Position numbers and translations under genes: made by a program. From Bacillus sp. SORGH_AS_0510 (lineage in GTDB: Bacteria; Bacillota; Bacilli; Bacillales; Cytobacillaceae): a stretch of DNA of 64,000 nucleotides. Position 1 is the first letter of the stretch. Each line of letters begins with the position of its first letter. This document shows positions 45,115 to 54,865 of this stretch, in pieces. The notes beneath the pieces are model-generated. The model was not told where the DNA came from. It worked only from the letters and a program-made list of their open reading frames with translations, and did not search any database. Location: the NCBI RefSeq assembly GCF_030818775.1, contig NZ_JAUTAU010000001.1, positions 3,724,001 through 3,788,000 on the forward strand, given 5' to 3'.

Positions 45115-45490
45115 GGCCTGGGGTAGCAGTAAATCTGGAATACTGTCAAAAGTCAGTATTATTTTCGACAATGTTAGGGGTATAGGATGGATCACTGTCC
45201 AGAAGTCAGGGGCACCTTCGGACTATCTTAGCGGGAAAAGATGCAACTCTGTCAGAAGTTACGGCATCTTCGGACTATCTTAGCGGAAAATGATGCAACT
45301 CTGTCAGAAGTTACGGTATCTTCGGACTATGTTAGCGGAAAATGATGCAACTCTGTCAGAAGTCACGGTATCTTCGGACTATGTTAGCCAATAAAGCTGC
45401 AACTCTGTCAGAAGTCACACCATATTTGGACTATGTTAGCAGAAAAAGCTGGGACTCTGTCAGAAGGAGTCACGGAATCTTCTGACTATG
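45115..45490. repeat. Intergenic element B: about seven tandem units of 52 bp
   Basis: This gene-free gap (44873-45618) is dominated by a tandem array. Units start at 45115, 45167, 45220, 45272, 45324, 45376 and 45428; the last four spacings are exactly 52 bp, earlier ones 52 and 53, and the final partial unit is shifted by 3. The unit reads GGACTATGTTAGCGGAAAA, then GCAACTCTGTCAGAAGTCAC, then GGTATCTTC. The middle units are nearly identical and the outer ones decay, as in minisatellites. The 73-codon frame on the minus strand here is not judged to be a gene. Confidence 0.9.
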
Positions 45491-45618
45491 TATGAAACAT
45501 AAGGTAACGAATTCAAGAACTGGAAACAGTCCTTGTTTGATATTTTTAACAGTAGGTATGATATAGGAAAGAAATTATTACCTTTAATGTAGATCCTGAG
45601 TTCCTATATAACTGTTAT

Positions 45619-46239
45619 TTAGTGATCCTGAATGGAAAAATCTATCGTTTTATAGGCGACAAAAAAGGTAGCCAAGGAGTATATTGCTTCTTTTAGACCA
45701 AAGATAAACACTGAACTACTAAAGATAAAGAAATTTAAAAACAGGATGTACTGTCCAATTGAAAAAGGAGAACGTTTGCTAAATAGAATGGCAATTACTT
45801 CTGTTCCATCCAAACAACCCCCGTAACGGATCGTAATCCCTACCCCTAACCCAAGTATCATACCACCTAGTATGATTACTAAGAGAGGATTATGGGTGAT
45901 AGCGGGAAACGGCTCTAAAACGTATGTCCCCACTGATAAAACAAGGATGGCAAAAAGACTTAACGTTAGAAATCTTCTACCCAAATAGGAATAACCAATG
46001 ATAAAAAAGGGAGTATTTAATAATAGGAGGTACAATCCCACTTCTTGGCGGGTAATATGCGAAAGGATCATGCTGATGCCAATAACCCCACCATCTATTA
46101 CATAATTTTCTACTAAAAATAATTGTAAAGAAATAGCAACAAGCATGGCCCCGCAAAAAATTGAACAGCCACGTTTATAGAATGAAATGTAATTCGATCT
46201 GTTGTTATCTTTATAATATTTAACCCTTGTCTTGAACAT
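45619..46239 (-). CDS. YitT family membrane protein, short form
   Basis: A 206-residue membrane protein with five hydrophobic helices. The family pattern is AISLQLFLVENYVIDGGVIGISMILSH and GGMILGLGVGITIRYGGCLDGTEVIAILFSKR. Most YitT proteins (about 280 residues) continue with a cytoplasmic DUF2179 domain; here the protein ends after the membrane part with FSIQDH. Whether this is a natural short form or a truncation is unclear. AAAAGGGGAGC precedes the ATG. The function of the family is unknown. Confidence 0.85.
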   Translation of the reverse strand: MFKTRVKYYKDNNRSNYISFYKRGCSIFCGAMLVAISLQLFLVENYVIDGGVIGISMILSHITRQEVGLYLLLLNTPFFIIGYSYLGRRFLTLSLFAILVLSVGTYVLEPFPAITHNPLLVIILGGMILGLGVGITIRYGGCLDGTEVIAILFSKRSPFSIGQYILFLNFFIFSSSVFIFGLKEAIYSLATFFVAYKTIDFSIQDH

Positions 46240-46324
46240 CGTGCTCCCCTTTTAAACAGAATAGAGTACATGCTTGGTTAAATATATTCTTCTCAATGGA
46301 ATTCAATTCTTTGTTCAATAAAAA

Positions 46325-46354
46325 AAGTCCCCCTTTAAGAGTAAAAGGTGACTT
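46325..46354 (-). terminator. Terminator of the SDR gene
   Basis: AAGT/ACTT and CCTTT/AAAGG pair; on the minus strand six T follow. Confidence 0.75.
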
Positions 46355-46371
46355 CATGTTACTAAAAAGAT

Positions 46372-47256
46372 TTATTTAGAAAAATCATAAACAACACCTG
46401 TTAATCTTTCTGACACTTCCCAAAGCTTCTTCATGGTTTCTGAATTGTACACCCCAGTAGCTGGTGTTTCAATCGTGGGTTTTCCCTTTCTATTTCCTCT
46501 GCCATCAGGACCTATGTATTCGCCACCTTTCAAGCTCGGTTCTGTTGCTGCATAGATCGTTGGCAGAGCACCTATTTCCGCCGGTTGAAAAAATACCTTC
46601 ATTAAAGCTTTGAGGTACCCCGGCGCTTCTCTTTTTCCTATTTTAAATAAATTGGTTGAGGAAATCCCCGGATGACAAGCAAGACTAATGGTTAGAAGCC
46701 CATACTCTTTCATCCTATTATCTAATTCCTTAGCAAATAATAAATTGGCAAGCTTACTCTGTCCATAAAACTTCATTCCTTTATAGCCTTTTGAACCATC
46801 AAGGTTATCAAAATCGATAGAAGCACCTCTATGTGCAATACTGCTGAGTGAGATAACACGTGATTGAGGGGTATTCTTCAGTAACGGTAGTAATAGACCT
46901 GTTAATGCAAAGTGCCCTAAATGATTACTTCCAAATTGCCGTTCGAATCCATCTTTAGTTAATCCATATGGAGGTACCATTACTCCAGCATTGTTAATCA
47001 AAATATGTAAAGAATCATATCTCTTCTTAAACTCTTCCACAAAATCTCTTACACTCGTTAAATCTGCTAAATCTAGTCGCATAACAACAACTTTTGCATG
47101 GGGAATTTCCTTTAAAATAGATTCTACTGCCACTTTCCCTTTTTCTTCATTTCTAACAGCTAAAACTACTTCGGCACCGCTCTTACTTAAAGCTTTCGCT
47201 GCTTCATAGCCAATTCCACTATTTGCTCCTGTGATGATAATTTTTTTAGCTTCCAT
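46372..47256 (-). CDS. SDR family oxidoreductase, retinol dehydrogenase-like
   Basis: A 294-residue short-chain dehydrogenase with TGANSGIGYEAAKAL (NADP motif), NNAGVM, SLSSIAHRG (Ser) and YGQSKLAN (Tyr-x-x-x-Lys). The longer C-terminus (LKALMKVFFQPAEIGALPTIYAATEP) is typical of the retinol dehydrogenase/WWOX-like branch. GATAGGAGGTG precedes the ATG. The substrate is unknown. The gene stands 24 bp downstream of the GNAT gene and may be co-transcribed. Confidence 0.85.
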   Translation of the reverse strand: MEAKKIIITGANSGIGYEAAKALSKSGAEVVLAVRNEEKGKVAVESILKEIPHAKVVVMRLDLADLTSVRDFVEEFKKRYDSLHILINNAGVMVPPYGLTKDGFERQFGSNHLGHFALTGLLLPLLKNTPQSRVISLSSIAHRGASIDFDNLDGSKGYKGMKFYGQSKLANLLFAKELDNRMKEYGLLTISLACHPGISSTNLFKIGKREAPGYLKALMKVFFQPAEIGALPTIYAATEPSLKGGEYIGPDGRGNRKGKPTIETPATGVYNSETMKKLWEVSERLTGVVYDFSK

Positions 47257-47280
47257 CTCACTGCACCTCCTATCAAGAGT

Positions 47281-48159
47281 TTACGCCTGAGAAGTCATCG
47301 GATGCTTGAATTTTTCAGGCAAGCTTACGTTTGTTAGATTTTTTACAAAAAGAACATTACTAGATTGATATTTCTCATCCCAAAGAAGTAACTCTTGGTT
47401 TTCCACATGAAAATGGAAAACAATTTTTCTAGTCTCTTTAGAAGCTGTTTGGCTAATTATACTTTGAAGATTTACTTCCTCAGAAGATACGATATCATAT
47501 AGATGTAGCATATCATCTTCCTGCTGAAAAATGACGAGCGCCTTTTCCTCTTCAATAAAATAAAGGTCCTGACTAAACACCATAATACAATAAAACATTA
47601 ATAATTCCTCACTGTCTGTAGTTCCAAAAACCTGAGAAACTGATTTTCTATTTGAAGCAAAGGAATAAATAAAAGATAAGTCTTCTGCATTGGTTCCATC
47701 TAATTTTCTTATCCCCGATTGGCCCATGGGCTTAAGATCATAGTTCATTGAATACTGAACTTCGTTTACCGCTTTAAATCCAAACTTAGGATAGAAATCC
47801 AACACTGTTTGATTTGCAAACAAGTAGATAAAGTCCACATGGTTAAAGTCTTCTAACACAAACTCCATGAGTTTTCTCGATAACCCTTTATTACGATAAT
47901 CCGGATGAGTCATCACTGTTCCGATTTGAATAGCTTTCTTACTCTCCCCATCAATCACCATATTCAAGAGATTAACGGAGACATTCGCTACCACTTTACC
48001 TTGGTCAATATAAGAGTATGGCTGATACTTTTCTGTCCAAAATCCATGTTGATACCACGTTTCGAATTCTATTCCAAAGGTCTGCAGGGCAAGCTCATTG
48101 AAACTGTTTCTTAACGCAACATTATCTTTGTAACCTTTCTCCAATACTAATGTTTCCAT
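47281..48159 (-). CDS. GNAT family N-acetyltransferase
   Basis: A 292-residue protein. The N-terminal half is a GNAT domain with acetyl-CoA binding region VMTHPDYRNKGLSRKLMEFVLED (Q/R-x-x-G-x-G/A pattern) and FLFANQTVLDFYPKFGFKAV-like ending. The C-terminal half (about 165-292) is a second domain with no recognised motif. GGGGGATCAGG precedes the ATG. The substrate is unknown. Confidence 0.82.
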   Translation of the reverse strand: METLVLEKGYKDNVALRNSFNELALQTFGIEFETWYQHGFWTEKYQPYSYIDQGKVVANVSVNLLNMVIDGESKKAIQIGTVMTHPDYRNKGLSRKLMEFVLEDFNHVDFIYLFANQTVLDFYPKFGFKAVNEVQYSMNYDLKPMGQSGIRKLDGTNAEDLSFIYSFASNRKSVSQVFGTTDSEELLMFYCIMVFSQDLYFIEEEKALVIFQQEDDMLHLYDIVSSEEVNLQSIISQTASKETRKIVFHFHVENQELLLWDEKYQSSNVLFVKNLTNVSLPEKFKHPMTSQA

Positions 48160-48180
48160 CCTGATCCCCCAGAAGAAAAA

Positions 48181-48204
48181 GACGAGTATTATAATTAACT
48201 CGCC
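48181..48204 (-). terminator. Terminator of trpB
   Basis: GACGAGT and ACTCGCC pair with one G-U; on the minus strand TTTTTC follows. Confidence 0.6.
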
Positions 48205-48213
48205 TTTTCAAGT

Positions 48214-49383
48214 TTATTTATTTTTTAACATATTAAAAACCTGTTCCACATCTTTATCACCGCGACCGGATAAATTCACGATTAACACGTCTTCAGGAGT
48301 TAAATTCTTTGCCAGTTTCATCGCATATGCAACTGCATGAGAGCTCTCTAATGCTGGGATAATTCCCTCTGTTTTGCTCAGAATTTGAAACGCCTCTAGT
48401 GCCTCCTGACCTGTAACCGTTACATATTCTCCTCTTCCACTTGTTTTTAAATGGCTATGCTCTGGACCAACCCCAGGATAATCCAAACCAGCAGCAATTG
48501 AAAACGTCGGTTTCGGCTCACCTTTTTCATCTAACAGTGTTAAGCATTTAAAACCATGGATGACGGCTGGGACTCCTTCCGTTAAGGTCGGAGCTTCCGC
48601 TGGCTCCACTCCAATTAACCGAACAGCTGGTTCCTCGATATAATGGGCGAACGCACCAATTGCATTACTGCCTCCTCCTGCACAAGCAAGTACTGCAGTT
48701 GGTAGCTTTCCTTCTTTTTCTAGAATCTGGCGTTTGGATTCTTCACTAATAATAGATTGAAAGTGTTTCACCATGGTTGGATATGGGTGTGGCCCTACTG
48801 CAGAGCCTAATAAATAAAACGTATTTTTATAGTTTTGTACCAAGTCACCTAAGGCTTCATCAACCGCATCCTTTAAGCGGCCCTGACCTTTTTCAACCGG
48901 AACTACTTTTGCTCCTAATAATTCCATCCGGAATACATTTAGCGCTTGCCGTTCCGTGTCTAGTTTTCCCATGTAAATCACACATTCCATATCGAACATC
49001 GCACAAGCAGTGGCTGTTGCTACCCCATGTTGCCCCGCTCCTGTTTCCGCAATGATCCGTTTCGCTCCCATCCGTTTGGCAAGTAGAATTTGTCCAATCG
49101 CATTATTAATCTTGTGTGCACCTGTGTGATTTAAATCTTCTCGTTTGAGATAAATTTTTGCCCCACCAATTTGTTTTGTTAAATTCTCCGCAAAGGTTAA
49201 CGGATTCTCTCTGCCGATATACTCTTTTAAGTAGTATTTGAATTCCTGAATAAATTCAGAATCATCCTTATACTGTAAAAAATTCTCTTCTAATTCGTTC
49301 ATTACCTGCTGTAAATCCTCTGGAATAAAGCTTCCACCAAATCCTCCAAAATACCCTTTGTTTTCTACGCTCGCACTCTTCAT
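48214..49383 (-). CDS. trpB: Tryptophan synthase beta chain, orphan
   Basis: PLP enzyme that joins indole and serine to make tryptophan. Features are [17 protein letters not shown] at the start, the PLP Lys in [40 protein letters not shown] and the phosphate loop [12 protein letters not shown]. The protein has 389 residues from the ATG at 49383; a TTG at 49389 is closer to AAGGAG and equally possible. The open frame to 49518 is not used. No trpA or other trp gene is adjacent, so it is a stand-alone copy, perhaps for indole salvage (inference). Confidence 0.95.
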   Translation of the reverse strand: MKSASVENKGYFGGFGGSFIPEDLQQVMNELEENFLQYKDDSEFIQEFKYYLKEYIGRENPLTFAENLTKQIGGAKIYLKREDLNHTGAHKINNAIGQILLAKRMGAKRIIAETGAGQHGVATATACAMFDMECVIYMGKLDTERQALNVFRMELLGAKVVPVEKGQGRLKDAVDEALGDLVQNYKNTFYLLGSAVGPHPYPTMVKHFQSIISEESKRQILEKEGKLPTAVLACAGGGSNAIGAFAHYIEEPAVRLIGVEPAEAPTLTEGVPAVIHGFKCLTLLDEKGEPKPTFSIAAGLDYPGVGPEHSHLKTSGRGEYVTVTGQEALEAFQILSKTEGIIPALESSHAVAYAMKLAKNLTPEDVLIVNLSGRGDKDVEQVFNMLKNK

Positions 49384-49506
49384 ACTCAACTCGACTCCTT
49401 CTAAACTATTAATTTTGGAAAGAACGCTGAAATATTTACTGAATATTCCATAAAATAATTTTAGCATATCCCATTTATTCTGCAAAACTTTAACTTTTAA
49501 AAATAA

Positions 49507-49528
49507 GCCTGCACACAAATGTGCAGAC
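49507..49528 (-). terminator. Terminator of the ykn operon
   Basis: GCCTGCACA and TGTGCAGAC pair with one mismatch; it lies directly after the yknZ stop and is followed by T-rich sequence on the minus strand. Confidence 0.82.
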
Positions 49529-49547
49529 TTTTTTAGATAACTATGAA

Positions 49548-50741
49548 CTATTCATATCTTAACGATTCAATTGGATCAAGCTTGGAAGCCTTGTTTGCAG
49601 GGAGTAGTCCAAAGATGATACCAATCACCATCGAAAACAGGACACCACCTAATACTACCTGCCATGACACTAAGGATGGCCAGCCTGCAAAGAAACTTAC
49701 AATAGTTGCCGTGCCCCATCCTAGTATTATTCCTAGTATTCCCCCTATAAAGGTGAGTGTCATGGATTCGATGAGAAATTGAGTCAATACCTGACCTCTT
49801 GTTGCCCCAAGTGCCATTCGAATTCCAATTTCTCTTGTTCTTTCCGTTACAGATACGAGCATAATATTCATAACCCCAATTCCACCGACAAATAAGGAGA
49901 TACCGGCAATACTACCGATAATTAGGGTCATGATTTTTGTCACTTGCCCAATTCCTTGGGCGATTTCTTCCATATTAATGACTTGATATGATTTTTCGGT
50001 ATTATGCATCTTGTTTAACAGCCTTGCCGCCTTTTTACCAGCTACTTGCAGTTTTTCAGCTGAAGCAGCCTGTAGTGTGACCTGTGTATAATCACTGCTA
50101 CCATAGATGTTTCTCCATGTTTGAAATGGAAGATAGACCTCCATTGAACCAAAAGATAGCAGACCTGTCGGCTTTTCTAATACACCGATAATTTCAATCG
50201 GCTGGTTAGCAACCATAATGATTTTACCTATAGGATTCTCTTCCTTAAATAGTTCCTCTTGCATTTTGGAACTGATGACCCCGGCTCTTCTTCCACCGAG
50301 AAAATCAGATGCTGAGAAGTTTCTCCCCTTGGTTACTTTTAATTTGTTTAATTTCAAGAATGCCTGATTGATCCCCGTTGTGGAAACATCCACGTTATTC
50401 TTTTGAAATCTTGCAGTAGATAACTTCGTGCTCGAAGCTACCACTCTTTTAATCTCAGGAATTTGCTCCAGTGCACGGATATCCTCCTGCTTAAATGGAG
50501 CCTGCAAAAACACATTCGGATTTGCCTTCATTTCTTCATCTGATGGTTGATAGAACATTTCAATCGTGTTCCCGGAACCAGTGATCTGTGTCTTCAGCAT
50601 GGCTTCACCGCCTTGCCCAATCGCCACAACAATGATGACGGCAGCAACACCGATAATAATACCAAGCATGGTAAGAATACTTCGCATTTTATGAGCCTTT
50701 AAGGAGCTTAATGCCATGATTAGATTTTCCATAAAACTCAT
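49548..50741 (-). CDS. yknZ: MacB-type ABC permease YknZ
   Basis: A 397-residue permease with one N-terminal helix, an extracytoplasmic MacB-like domain (about 45-270) and three C-terminal helices of the FtsX fold. Landmarks are [48 protein letters not shown] and [16 protein letters not shown]. Gene order and neighbours match B. subtilis yknWXYZ, which protects against the SdpC killing peptide. It overlaps yknY by 4 bp (ATGA). Confidence 0.88.
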   Translation of the reverse strand: MSFMENLIMALSSLKAHKMRSILTMLGIIIGVAAVIIVVAIGQGGEAMLKTQITGSGNTIEMFYQPSDEEMKANPNVFLQAPFKQEDIRALEQIPEIKRVVASSTKLSTARFQKNNVDVSTTGINQAFLKLNKLKVTKGRNFSASDFLGGRRAGVISSKMQEELFKEENPIGKIIMVANQPIEIIGVLEKPTGLLSFGSMEVYLPFQTWRNIYGSSDYTQVTLQAASAEKLQVAGKKAARLLNKMHNTEKSYQVINMEEIAQGIGQVTKIMTLIIGSIAGISLFVGGIGVMNIMLVSVTERTREIGIRMALGATRGQVLTQFLIESMTLTFIGGILGIILGWGTATIVSFFAGWPSLVSWQVVLGGVLFSMVIGIIFGLLPANKASKLDPIESLRYE

Positions 50742-51430
50742 TGCATCAGCCCCCTATCAAATGGTGAGGGGGTTTGTAGTAAACCGTCTCTTACCATGAT
50801 CGTCCTGTTCGCATATTGAGCGACCTCGGATTCATGGGTTACTACAACAATTGTTACGCCTTCTTCATTCAGCTTATTAAATTGATCCAAGATGTCTACA
50901 CTTGTTTTTGAATCAAGCGCCCCTGTTGGTTCATCTGCTAAAATAAGCTTCGGTCGGTTTACAATCGCTCTTGCAATGGCCACACGTTGCTTTTGTCCAC
51001 CTGAAAGCGCATTTGGCAGGTGGTTCATTCGGTCAGATAGCCCTACCTTGACCAATGCTTCTTCCGCACGTGCTTGCCGTTCTTTTTTGGAAATACCTGC
51101 ATAAATCATTGGAAGCTCCACATTTTTCAGTGCAGACAATCTTGGTAAAAGATGAAATTGCTGAAATACAAATCCGATTGACTGATTTCTTACCCTTGCT
51201 AATTCCTTATCGTTGTAGTGGGATACATTTTCACCAGCAAGATAGTACTCGCCCTCTGTTGGCTTATCCAGACAACCGATAATATTCATTAGCGTTGATT
51301 TGCCCGAACCTGAAGGGCCCATGATGGCAACAAATTCACCTGGTTCAATCGTAAGACTAATTCCATTTAATACATGTACACTTTCTTTTCCTAACATAAA
51401 AGAACGTTTGATGTTGTCAAGGTGTATCAT
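50738..51430 (-). CDS. yknY: ABC transporter ATPase YknY
   Basis: A 230-residue ATPase of the MacB/LolD type: Walker [11 protein letters not shown]-loop [13 protein letters not shown], signature [15 protein letters not shown], Walker [13 protein letters not shown] and H-loop VVVTHE. It overlaps yknX by 4 bp (ATGA) and yknZ by 4 bp, so all are translationally coupled. Confidence 0.92.
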   Translation of the reverse strand: MIHLDNIKRSFMLGKESVHVLNGISLTIEPGEFVAIMGPSGSGKSTLMNIIGCLDKPTEGEYYLAGENVSHYNDKELARVRNQSIGFVFQQFHLLPRLSALKNVELPMIYAGISKKERQARAEEALVKVGLSDRMNHLPNALSGGQKQRVAIARAIVNRPKLILADEPTGALDSKTSVDILDQFNKLNEEGVTIVVVTHESEVAQYANRTIMVRDGLLQTPSPFDRGLMQ

Positions 51431-52557
51431 TTAACCTTCACTTCCATCCCATCCTTCAATAGCTCGGGTCCTTGAACGATGACTTTGTCACTTTTCGAAA
51501 CCCCATCAAGGATTTCAATTTTCTCCCCAGAAGTGATACCTGTTTTCACCTTTTGTTTACGTGCTTTTCCATCCCTTACAAGATAAACATATGGCTGATC
51601 ACCGTCATCATGTAAGGCGTTCACTGGGAGAACCATGGCCATTTTCTTGTCTGTTTCAATTTCCATAATAAGCTGGAAACCGGGTTTTAATGCTTTTGTG
51701 TCGCCCGAGATTTTTACCGTTACCGGATACTGTACAGCCTGACTGCCGCTTTGTAGCCCCGATTGATTCTGTTGTTGTGGAAGGACGCTAATCATGGTGA
51801 TTTGGCCCTGCCATTCTTGTTCTGGTACGGCGTCCGATCGTAAAGTAACTTTCTGTCCATTGCTTACTTTTAATGAATCGTATTCAGATAATAGGCCTGC
51901 TGCGGTTAAACCTTCAAGCTTTCCAATATGTATAAGGGGCTCAAGATTAGCTGCTTCCCTGTTAGACGTGTTTGGGTCTTGCACTGATAAAACCACTCCA
52001 TCTAAGCTACTCTTAATCTCTAATTCACTTTCGCGCTTGCTGAGTAAATCTTTTTGAAGGGAAGCTTGCTTTAACTCAATATTGGCTAGCTTTTTTTCCA
52101 TTTCTGCCTGCTCAAGTTCTGGAGCAAGTTGTTTTTTTGCCTCCCCTTTTCCTACCTGTTTAGCCAGCGTTGACTCTTTGTCCTTGAGCTGCTTTATTTT
52201 GTTCTCAAGCTGGGTAATTTTTAGATTGGCCGATTCAATGGCTAATTTATTTTGCTCCCTTTCAAGGTCAAGCTGTGGATTTTGAAGTTTGGCTAAGACA
52301 GACCCTTTCTTTACCGTCTGCCCCTCTTTCACTAAGATCTCCTTCAGTTCTCCTTTTTCTGGTGAAGAATAGACCACTTGCTCTTCTTCAAGTTTGACTG
52401 TACCAGGAATCATTAATAAGGAAGATACTTCCTCCTGTGAGATTTGTGCCACTTTTACAGAAGGCCCTTTGGCAAAAACCTGACGATAGACGCTGACACC
52501 AATCATCAAAAGGATTAGGCTAACAACACCAATGGTAATCCATATTTTCTTTTTCAT
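51427..52557 (-). CDS. yknX: Membrane fusion/adaptor protein YknX
   Basis: A 376-residue HlyD-type adaptor. One N-terminal helix (IWITIGVVSLILLMIGVSVY) anchors it. The biotinyl-lipoyl-like halves and a coiled-coil hairpin (about 90-165, rich in Lys/Glu/Leu) follow. The beta-barrel and membrane-proximal parts include GYNPYVYLVRDGKARKQKVKTG-like strands and end [16 protein letters not shown]. It links the outside part of the MacB-like permease YknZ. In B. subtilis YknX, YknY and YknZ form the complex. Confidence 0.9.
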   Translation of the reverse strand: MKKKIWITIGVVSLILLMIGVSVYRQVFAKGPSVKVAQISQEEVSSLLMIPGTVKLEEEQVVYSSPEKGELKEILVKEGQTVKKGSVLAKLQNPQLDLEREQNKLAIESANLKITQLENKIKQLKDKESTLAKQVGKGEAKKQLAPELEQAEMEKKLANIELKQASLQKDLLSKRESELEIKSSLDGVVLSVQDPNTSNREAANLEPLIHIGKLEGLTAAGLLSEYDSLKVSNGQKVTLRSDAVPEQEWQGQITMISVLPQQQNQSGLQSGSQAVQYPVTVKISGDTKALKPGFQLIMEIETDKKMAMVLPVNALHDDGDQPYVYLVRDGKARKQKVKTGITSGEKIEILDGVSKSDKVIVQGPELLKDGMEVKVK

Positions 52558-52659
52558 TTTATGCGGACAAAAGGAGGTTCCCGCTCTTCTAGAGGGGACA
52601 CCTCCCTATCCTGTTCTCCTTTCAATCAGCAATTGATTTCTAGTTACAATTTCAGAAAT

Positions 52660-53331
52660 TTATAGTTTTGGTGCCCCTTGTAACAAGGTTCCAGCTAGAC
52701 TAAGACCAATTCCGATTATGAAGAAAATAATGGCAATGGTCCATGCAAGTCCTTTTGAGAATTGTCCTGTTTTATGAAGCCCCAAAGCAGTTAAAATTAA
52801 TGTCCAAATCCCGAAAACTTCAACCGAACCTAAGACCCCGGCTTTATTTTGGTTAAGTAATCCTGCAAGACTAGTAATGTAGACTTCAAAGTTTCCGCCT
52901 ATGGCATATCTAATGACCATATTTAAAACAAGTCCTGTAGCACCAATGATCATAATAAACGTGTTCATCGACAACAATTGTTTAAACGTTACAGGCGAAC
53001 TAGCAATTTTAGCTATAATCAAATGGATAGCGCTCGTGATCAATACGACGAATATCGGAGAAAGGATACCTGTAATGGCAACTGAGACCTTCGTGAAAGT
53101 TAAAATAAGCTCAATCTGATCTTCTGGAACCCCCTGGTCAATTAACGTGGACGCATCCATGCTAAGCGCCATAAAGATGGTGCCAATTGCATAGATGATG
53201 CTGACGATAAGTAACGGAACCCATATTTTAGGATTCTCTCTTATTCTCTCAAATTGTTGCCCTGGATTCGTAAACATGCCGAACAATCTCGGTTTCTCTT
53301 TCTTTACAATAACTTCATTTTGTAATTCCAT
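52660..53331 (-). CDS. yknW: Yip1-domain membrane protein YknW
   Basis: A 223-residue membrane protein with a short cytoplasmic head (FGMFTNPGQQFERIRENPKIWVPL, the typical Yip1 opening) and about five helices. In B. subtilis YknW helps assemble the YknXYZ complex. The ATG at 53331 with GGGGTG upstream is preferred over the GTG at 53352. The sigma-W promoter directly upstream matches the known regulation of the B. subtilis operon. A gap of 102 bp with no clear terminator separates it from yknX. Confidence 0.88.
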   Translation of the reverse strand: MELQNEVIVKKEKPRLFGMFTNPGQQFERIRENPKIWVPLLIVSIIYAIGTIFMALSMDASTLIDQGVPEDQIELILTFTKVSVAITGILSPIFVVLITSAIHLIIAKIASSPVTFKQLLSMNTFIMIIGATGLVLNMVIRYAIGGNFEVYITSLAGLLNQNKAGVLGSVEVFGIWTLILTALGLHKTGQFSKGLAWTIAIIFFIIGIGLSLAGTLLQGAPKL

Positions 53332-53375
53332 TTTCAACACCCCTATTTCCACTTATGTAAAATATTCCTAGTAAG

Positions 53376-53403
53376 TATACGACAGCCTAGTTAAAAAGTT
53401 TCA
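53376..53403 (-). promoter_or_regulatory. Sigma-W promoter of yknWXYZ
   Basis: On the minus strand TGAAAC (53398-53403) is followed after exactly 16 bp by CGTATA (53376-53381). This is the sigma-W consensus, 45 bp upstream of yknW. Confidence 0.9.
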
Positions 53404-53435
53404 CTTTTTCCAACTATTTTGAGAGCAAAAAAAAA

Positions 53436-53457
53436 AGGGCGAAGATTTCTTCGCCCT
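53436..53457. terminator. Terminator of the aldo/keto reductase gene
   Basis: AGGGCGAAGA and TCTTCGCCCT form a perfect 10-bp stem with a TT loop; ten A on the plus strand give a T-run for the minus-strand gene. Confidence 0.9.
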
Positions 53458-53480
53458 TCGCCCTATGTTTCAGTATATTC

Positions 53481-54401
53481 TTAAGGTACAATATTCCCTG
53501 CTGCTTTGTAGATGGAGTACCATTCTTCTCTTGTTAGTTGGATATCAGAACCTTTACATGCATCCTTCATCCGTTCAATTTTTGTTGTTCCAAGTACGAC
53601 TTGGATATTAGCTGGATGACGTGTAATCCACGCTGTTGCGATGGCTGTATTGGTCACTCCATATTTTTCAGCAATCGTATCAATTACTTGATTCAATTCA
53701 GGATATTTGTCAACATCACCCAAAAACGAACCTTCGAAGAACCCGTGTTGGTATGGGGACCAAGCCTGCATGGTAATGTCGTGAAGACGGCAATATTCTA
53801 ACACACTGCTATCACGATTGATTGATTGATCAATATTCATGTTTAAGGCAATTCCAGAATCAATCATTGGTGTGTGCGCAATACTAAATTGCAGTTGGTT
53901 CACCACCAACTTATATGGAATATACTTCTGCAGAAGTTCCATTTGAGCTGGATTATGGTTTGACACACCAAAGTACTTTACCTTTCCATTCGTATATAGC
54001 TCTTCAAAGGCTTCCGCTACTTCGGCTGGATCCATTAATGGATCTGGACGGTGAAGAAGAAGAATATCCAGGTATTCCGTATTTAATCTGTTTAAAATAC
54101 CGTCCACAGACGAAATGATATACTCTTTTGAGAAGTCAAAAAAGCCAGAACGAATTCCACACTTACTTTGGATAATCATCTTTTCACGGACGCTTGCATT
54201 CATCTGAATAGCTTTCGAAAAAATCTCTTCACTTTTCCCTTTTCCATAAATATCTGCATGGTCAAAGAAATTAATCCCTTCCTCCATAGCGGTACGAATT
54301 AACTTTTCAGCCTCTGACAATGACAGTTGGGGTAAGCGCATATTTCCCATTATGATGTTGGATGCTTTTAAATCTGTATTGGCAATGTTTATGTATTTCA
54401 T
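53481..54401 (-). CDS. Aldo/keto reductase
   Basis: A 306-residue NADPH-dependent TIM-barrel oxidoreductase. The catalytic tetrad is visible as Asp and Tyr in NFFDHADIYGKGKSEE, Lys in MIIQSKCGIRSG and His in LLHRPDPLMDPAEVAEAF. The C-terminal cofactor loop is VVLGTTKIERMKDA. It resembles the YdhF/YcsN-like group. AAGGAGG selects the ATG at 54401; the longer frame to 54428 is not used. The substrate is unknown. Confidence 0.9.
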   Translation of the reverse strand: MKYINIANTDLKASNIIMGNMRLPQLSLSEAEKLIRTAMEEGINFFDHADIYGKGKSEEIFSKAIQMNASVREKMIIQSKCGIRSGFFDFSKEYIISSVDGILNRLNTEYLDILLLHRPDPLMDPAEVAEAFEELYTNGKVKYFGVSNHNPAQMELLQKYIPYKLVVNQLQFSIAHTPMIDSGIALNMNIDQSINRDSSVLEYCRLHDITMQAWSPYQHGFFEGSFLGDVDKYPELNQVIDTIAEKYGVTNTAIATAWITRHPANIQVVLGTTKIERMKDACKGSDIQLTREEWYSIYKAAGNIVP

Positions 54402-54535
54402 GTAAAAGCCCTCCTTTTTCCTAATCATTCACATTATACTCTAACTTTCTCAATAATCCCAAAAGCGAGCTTTGACAAACAAATAAGGAAATAAGAAAAA
54501 GCATGGGTATTGGTCATCCCCCATCAAGAAGACAT

Positions 54536-54789
54536 GTCGATTTAGAGAGCGCAGAAAGAACTAGTCATACTTAAGAGTACATAAGTAGCCAGGCAACCTT
54601 GGAATTGGCATTAGAAACTTACTCTATTTACCAATCGAGCCCTTTTTCTCTTTGCTCGGGCATTAGAAACTCCCCCTATTTACCAGTCGAGCACTTTTTC
54701 TCTTACCAAGGCCATTAGAAACTCCCCCTATTTACCGGTCGAGCACTTTTTCACTTTGCTCGGGCATTAAGGACTGCGGTTATAACAAT
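54536..54789. repeat. Intergenic element A, copy 2: array with 52-bp period
   Basis: The gene-free gap 54429-54800 holds a second copy of the element at 21313-21597 in the same orientation. Units begin with GGCATTAGAAAC at 54607, 54659, 54711 (GCCATTAG) and 54763, all exactly 52 bp apart. The unit continues CTCCCCCTATTTACCAGTCG and AGCACTTTTTCTC. The right flank AAGGACTGCGGTTATAACAA matches the other copy with three C/T or G/A changes. Confidence 0.85.
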
Positions 54790-54805
54790 AGCCATACGAA
54801 AAAAA

Positions 54806-54831
54806 CAAACAGTCCTTAAAAGGACTGTTTG
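54806..54831 (-). terminator. Terminator of odhAB
   Basis: CAAACAGTCCTT pairs with AAGGACTGTTTG; on the minus strand TTTTTTT follows. Confidence 0.9.
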
Positions 54832-54865
54832 TATAGATAGAGATTATTGAAATCCTATGAATCTT

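Noticed and set aside
44974..45195. Open frame of 73 codons on the minus strand
   Set aside because: It runs into the 52-bp array, has no ribosome binding site and no family resemblance.
45115..45490. Possible CRISPR array
   Set aside because: The complete unit is conserved, so there are no spacers; this is a minisatellite-type array.
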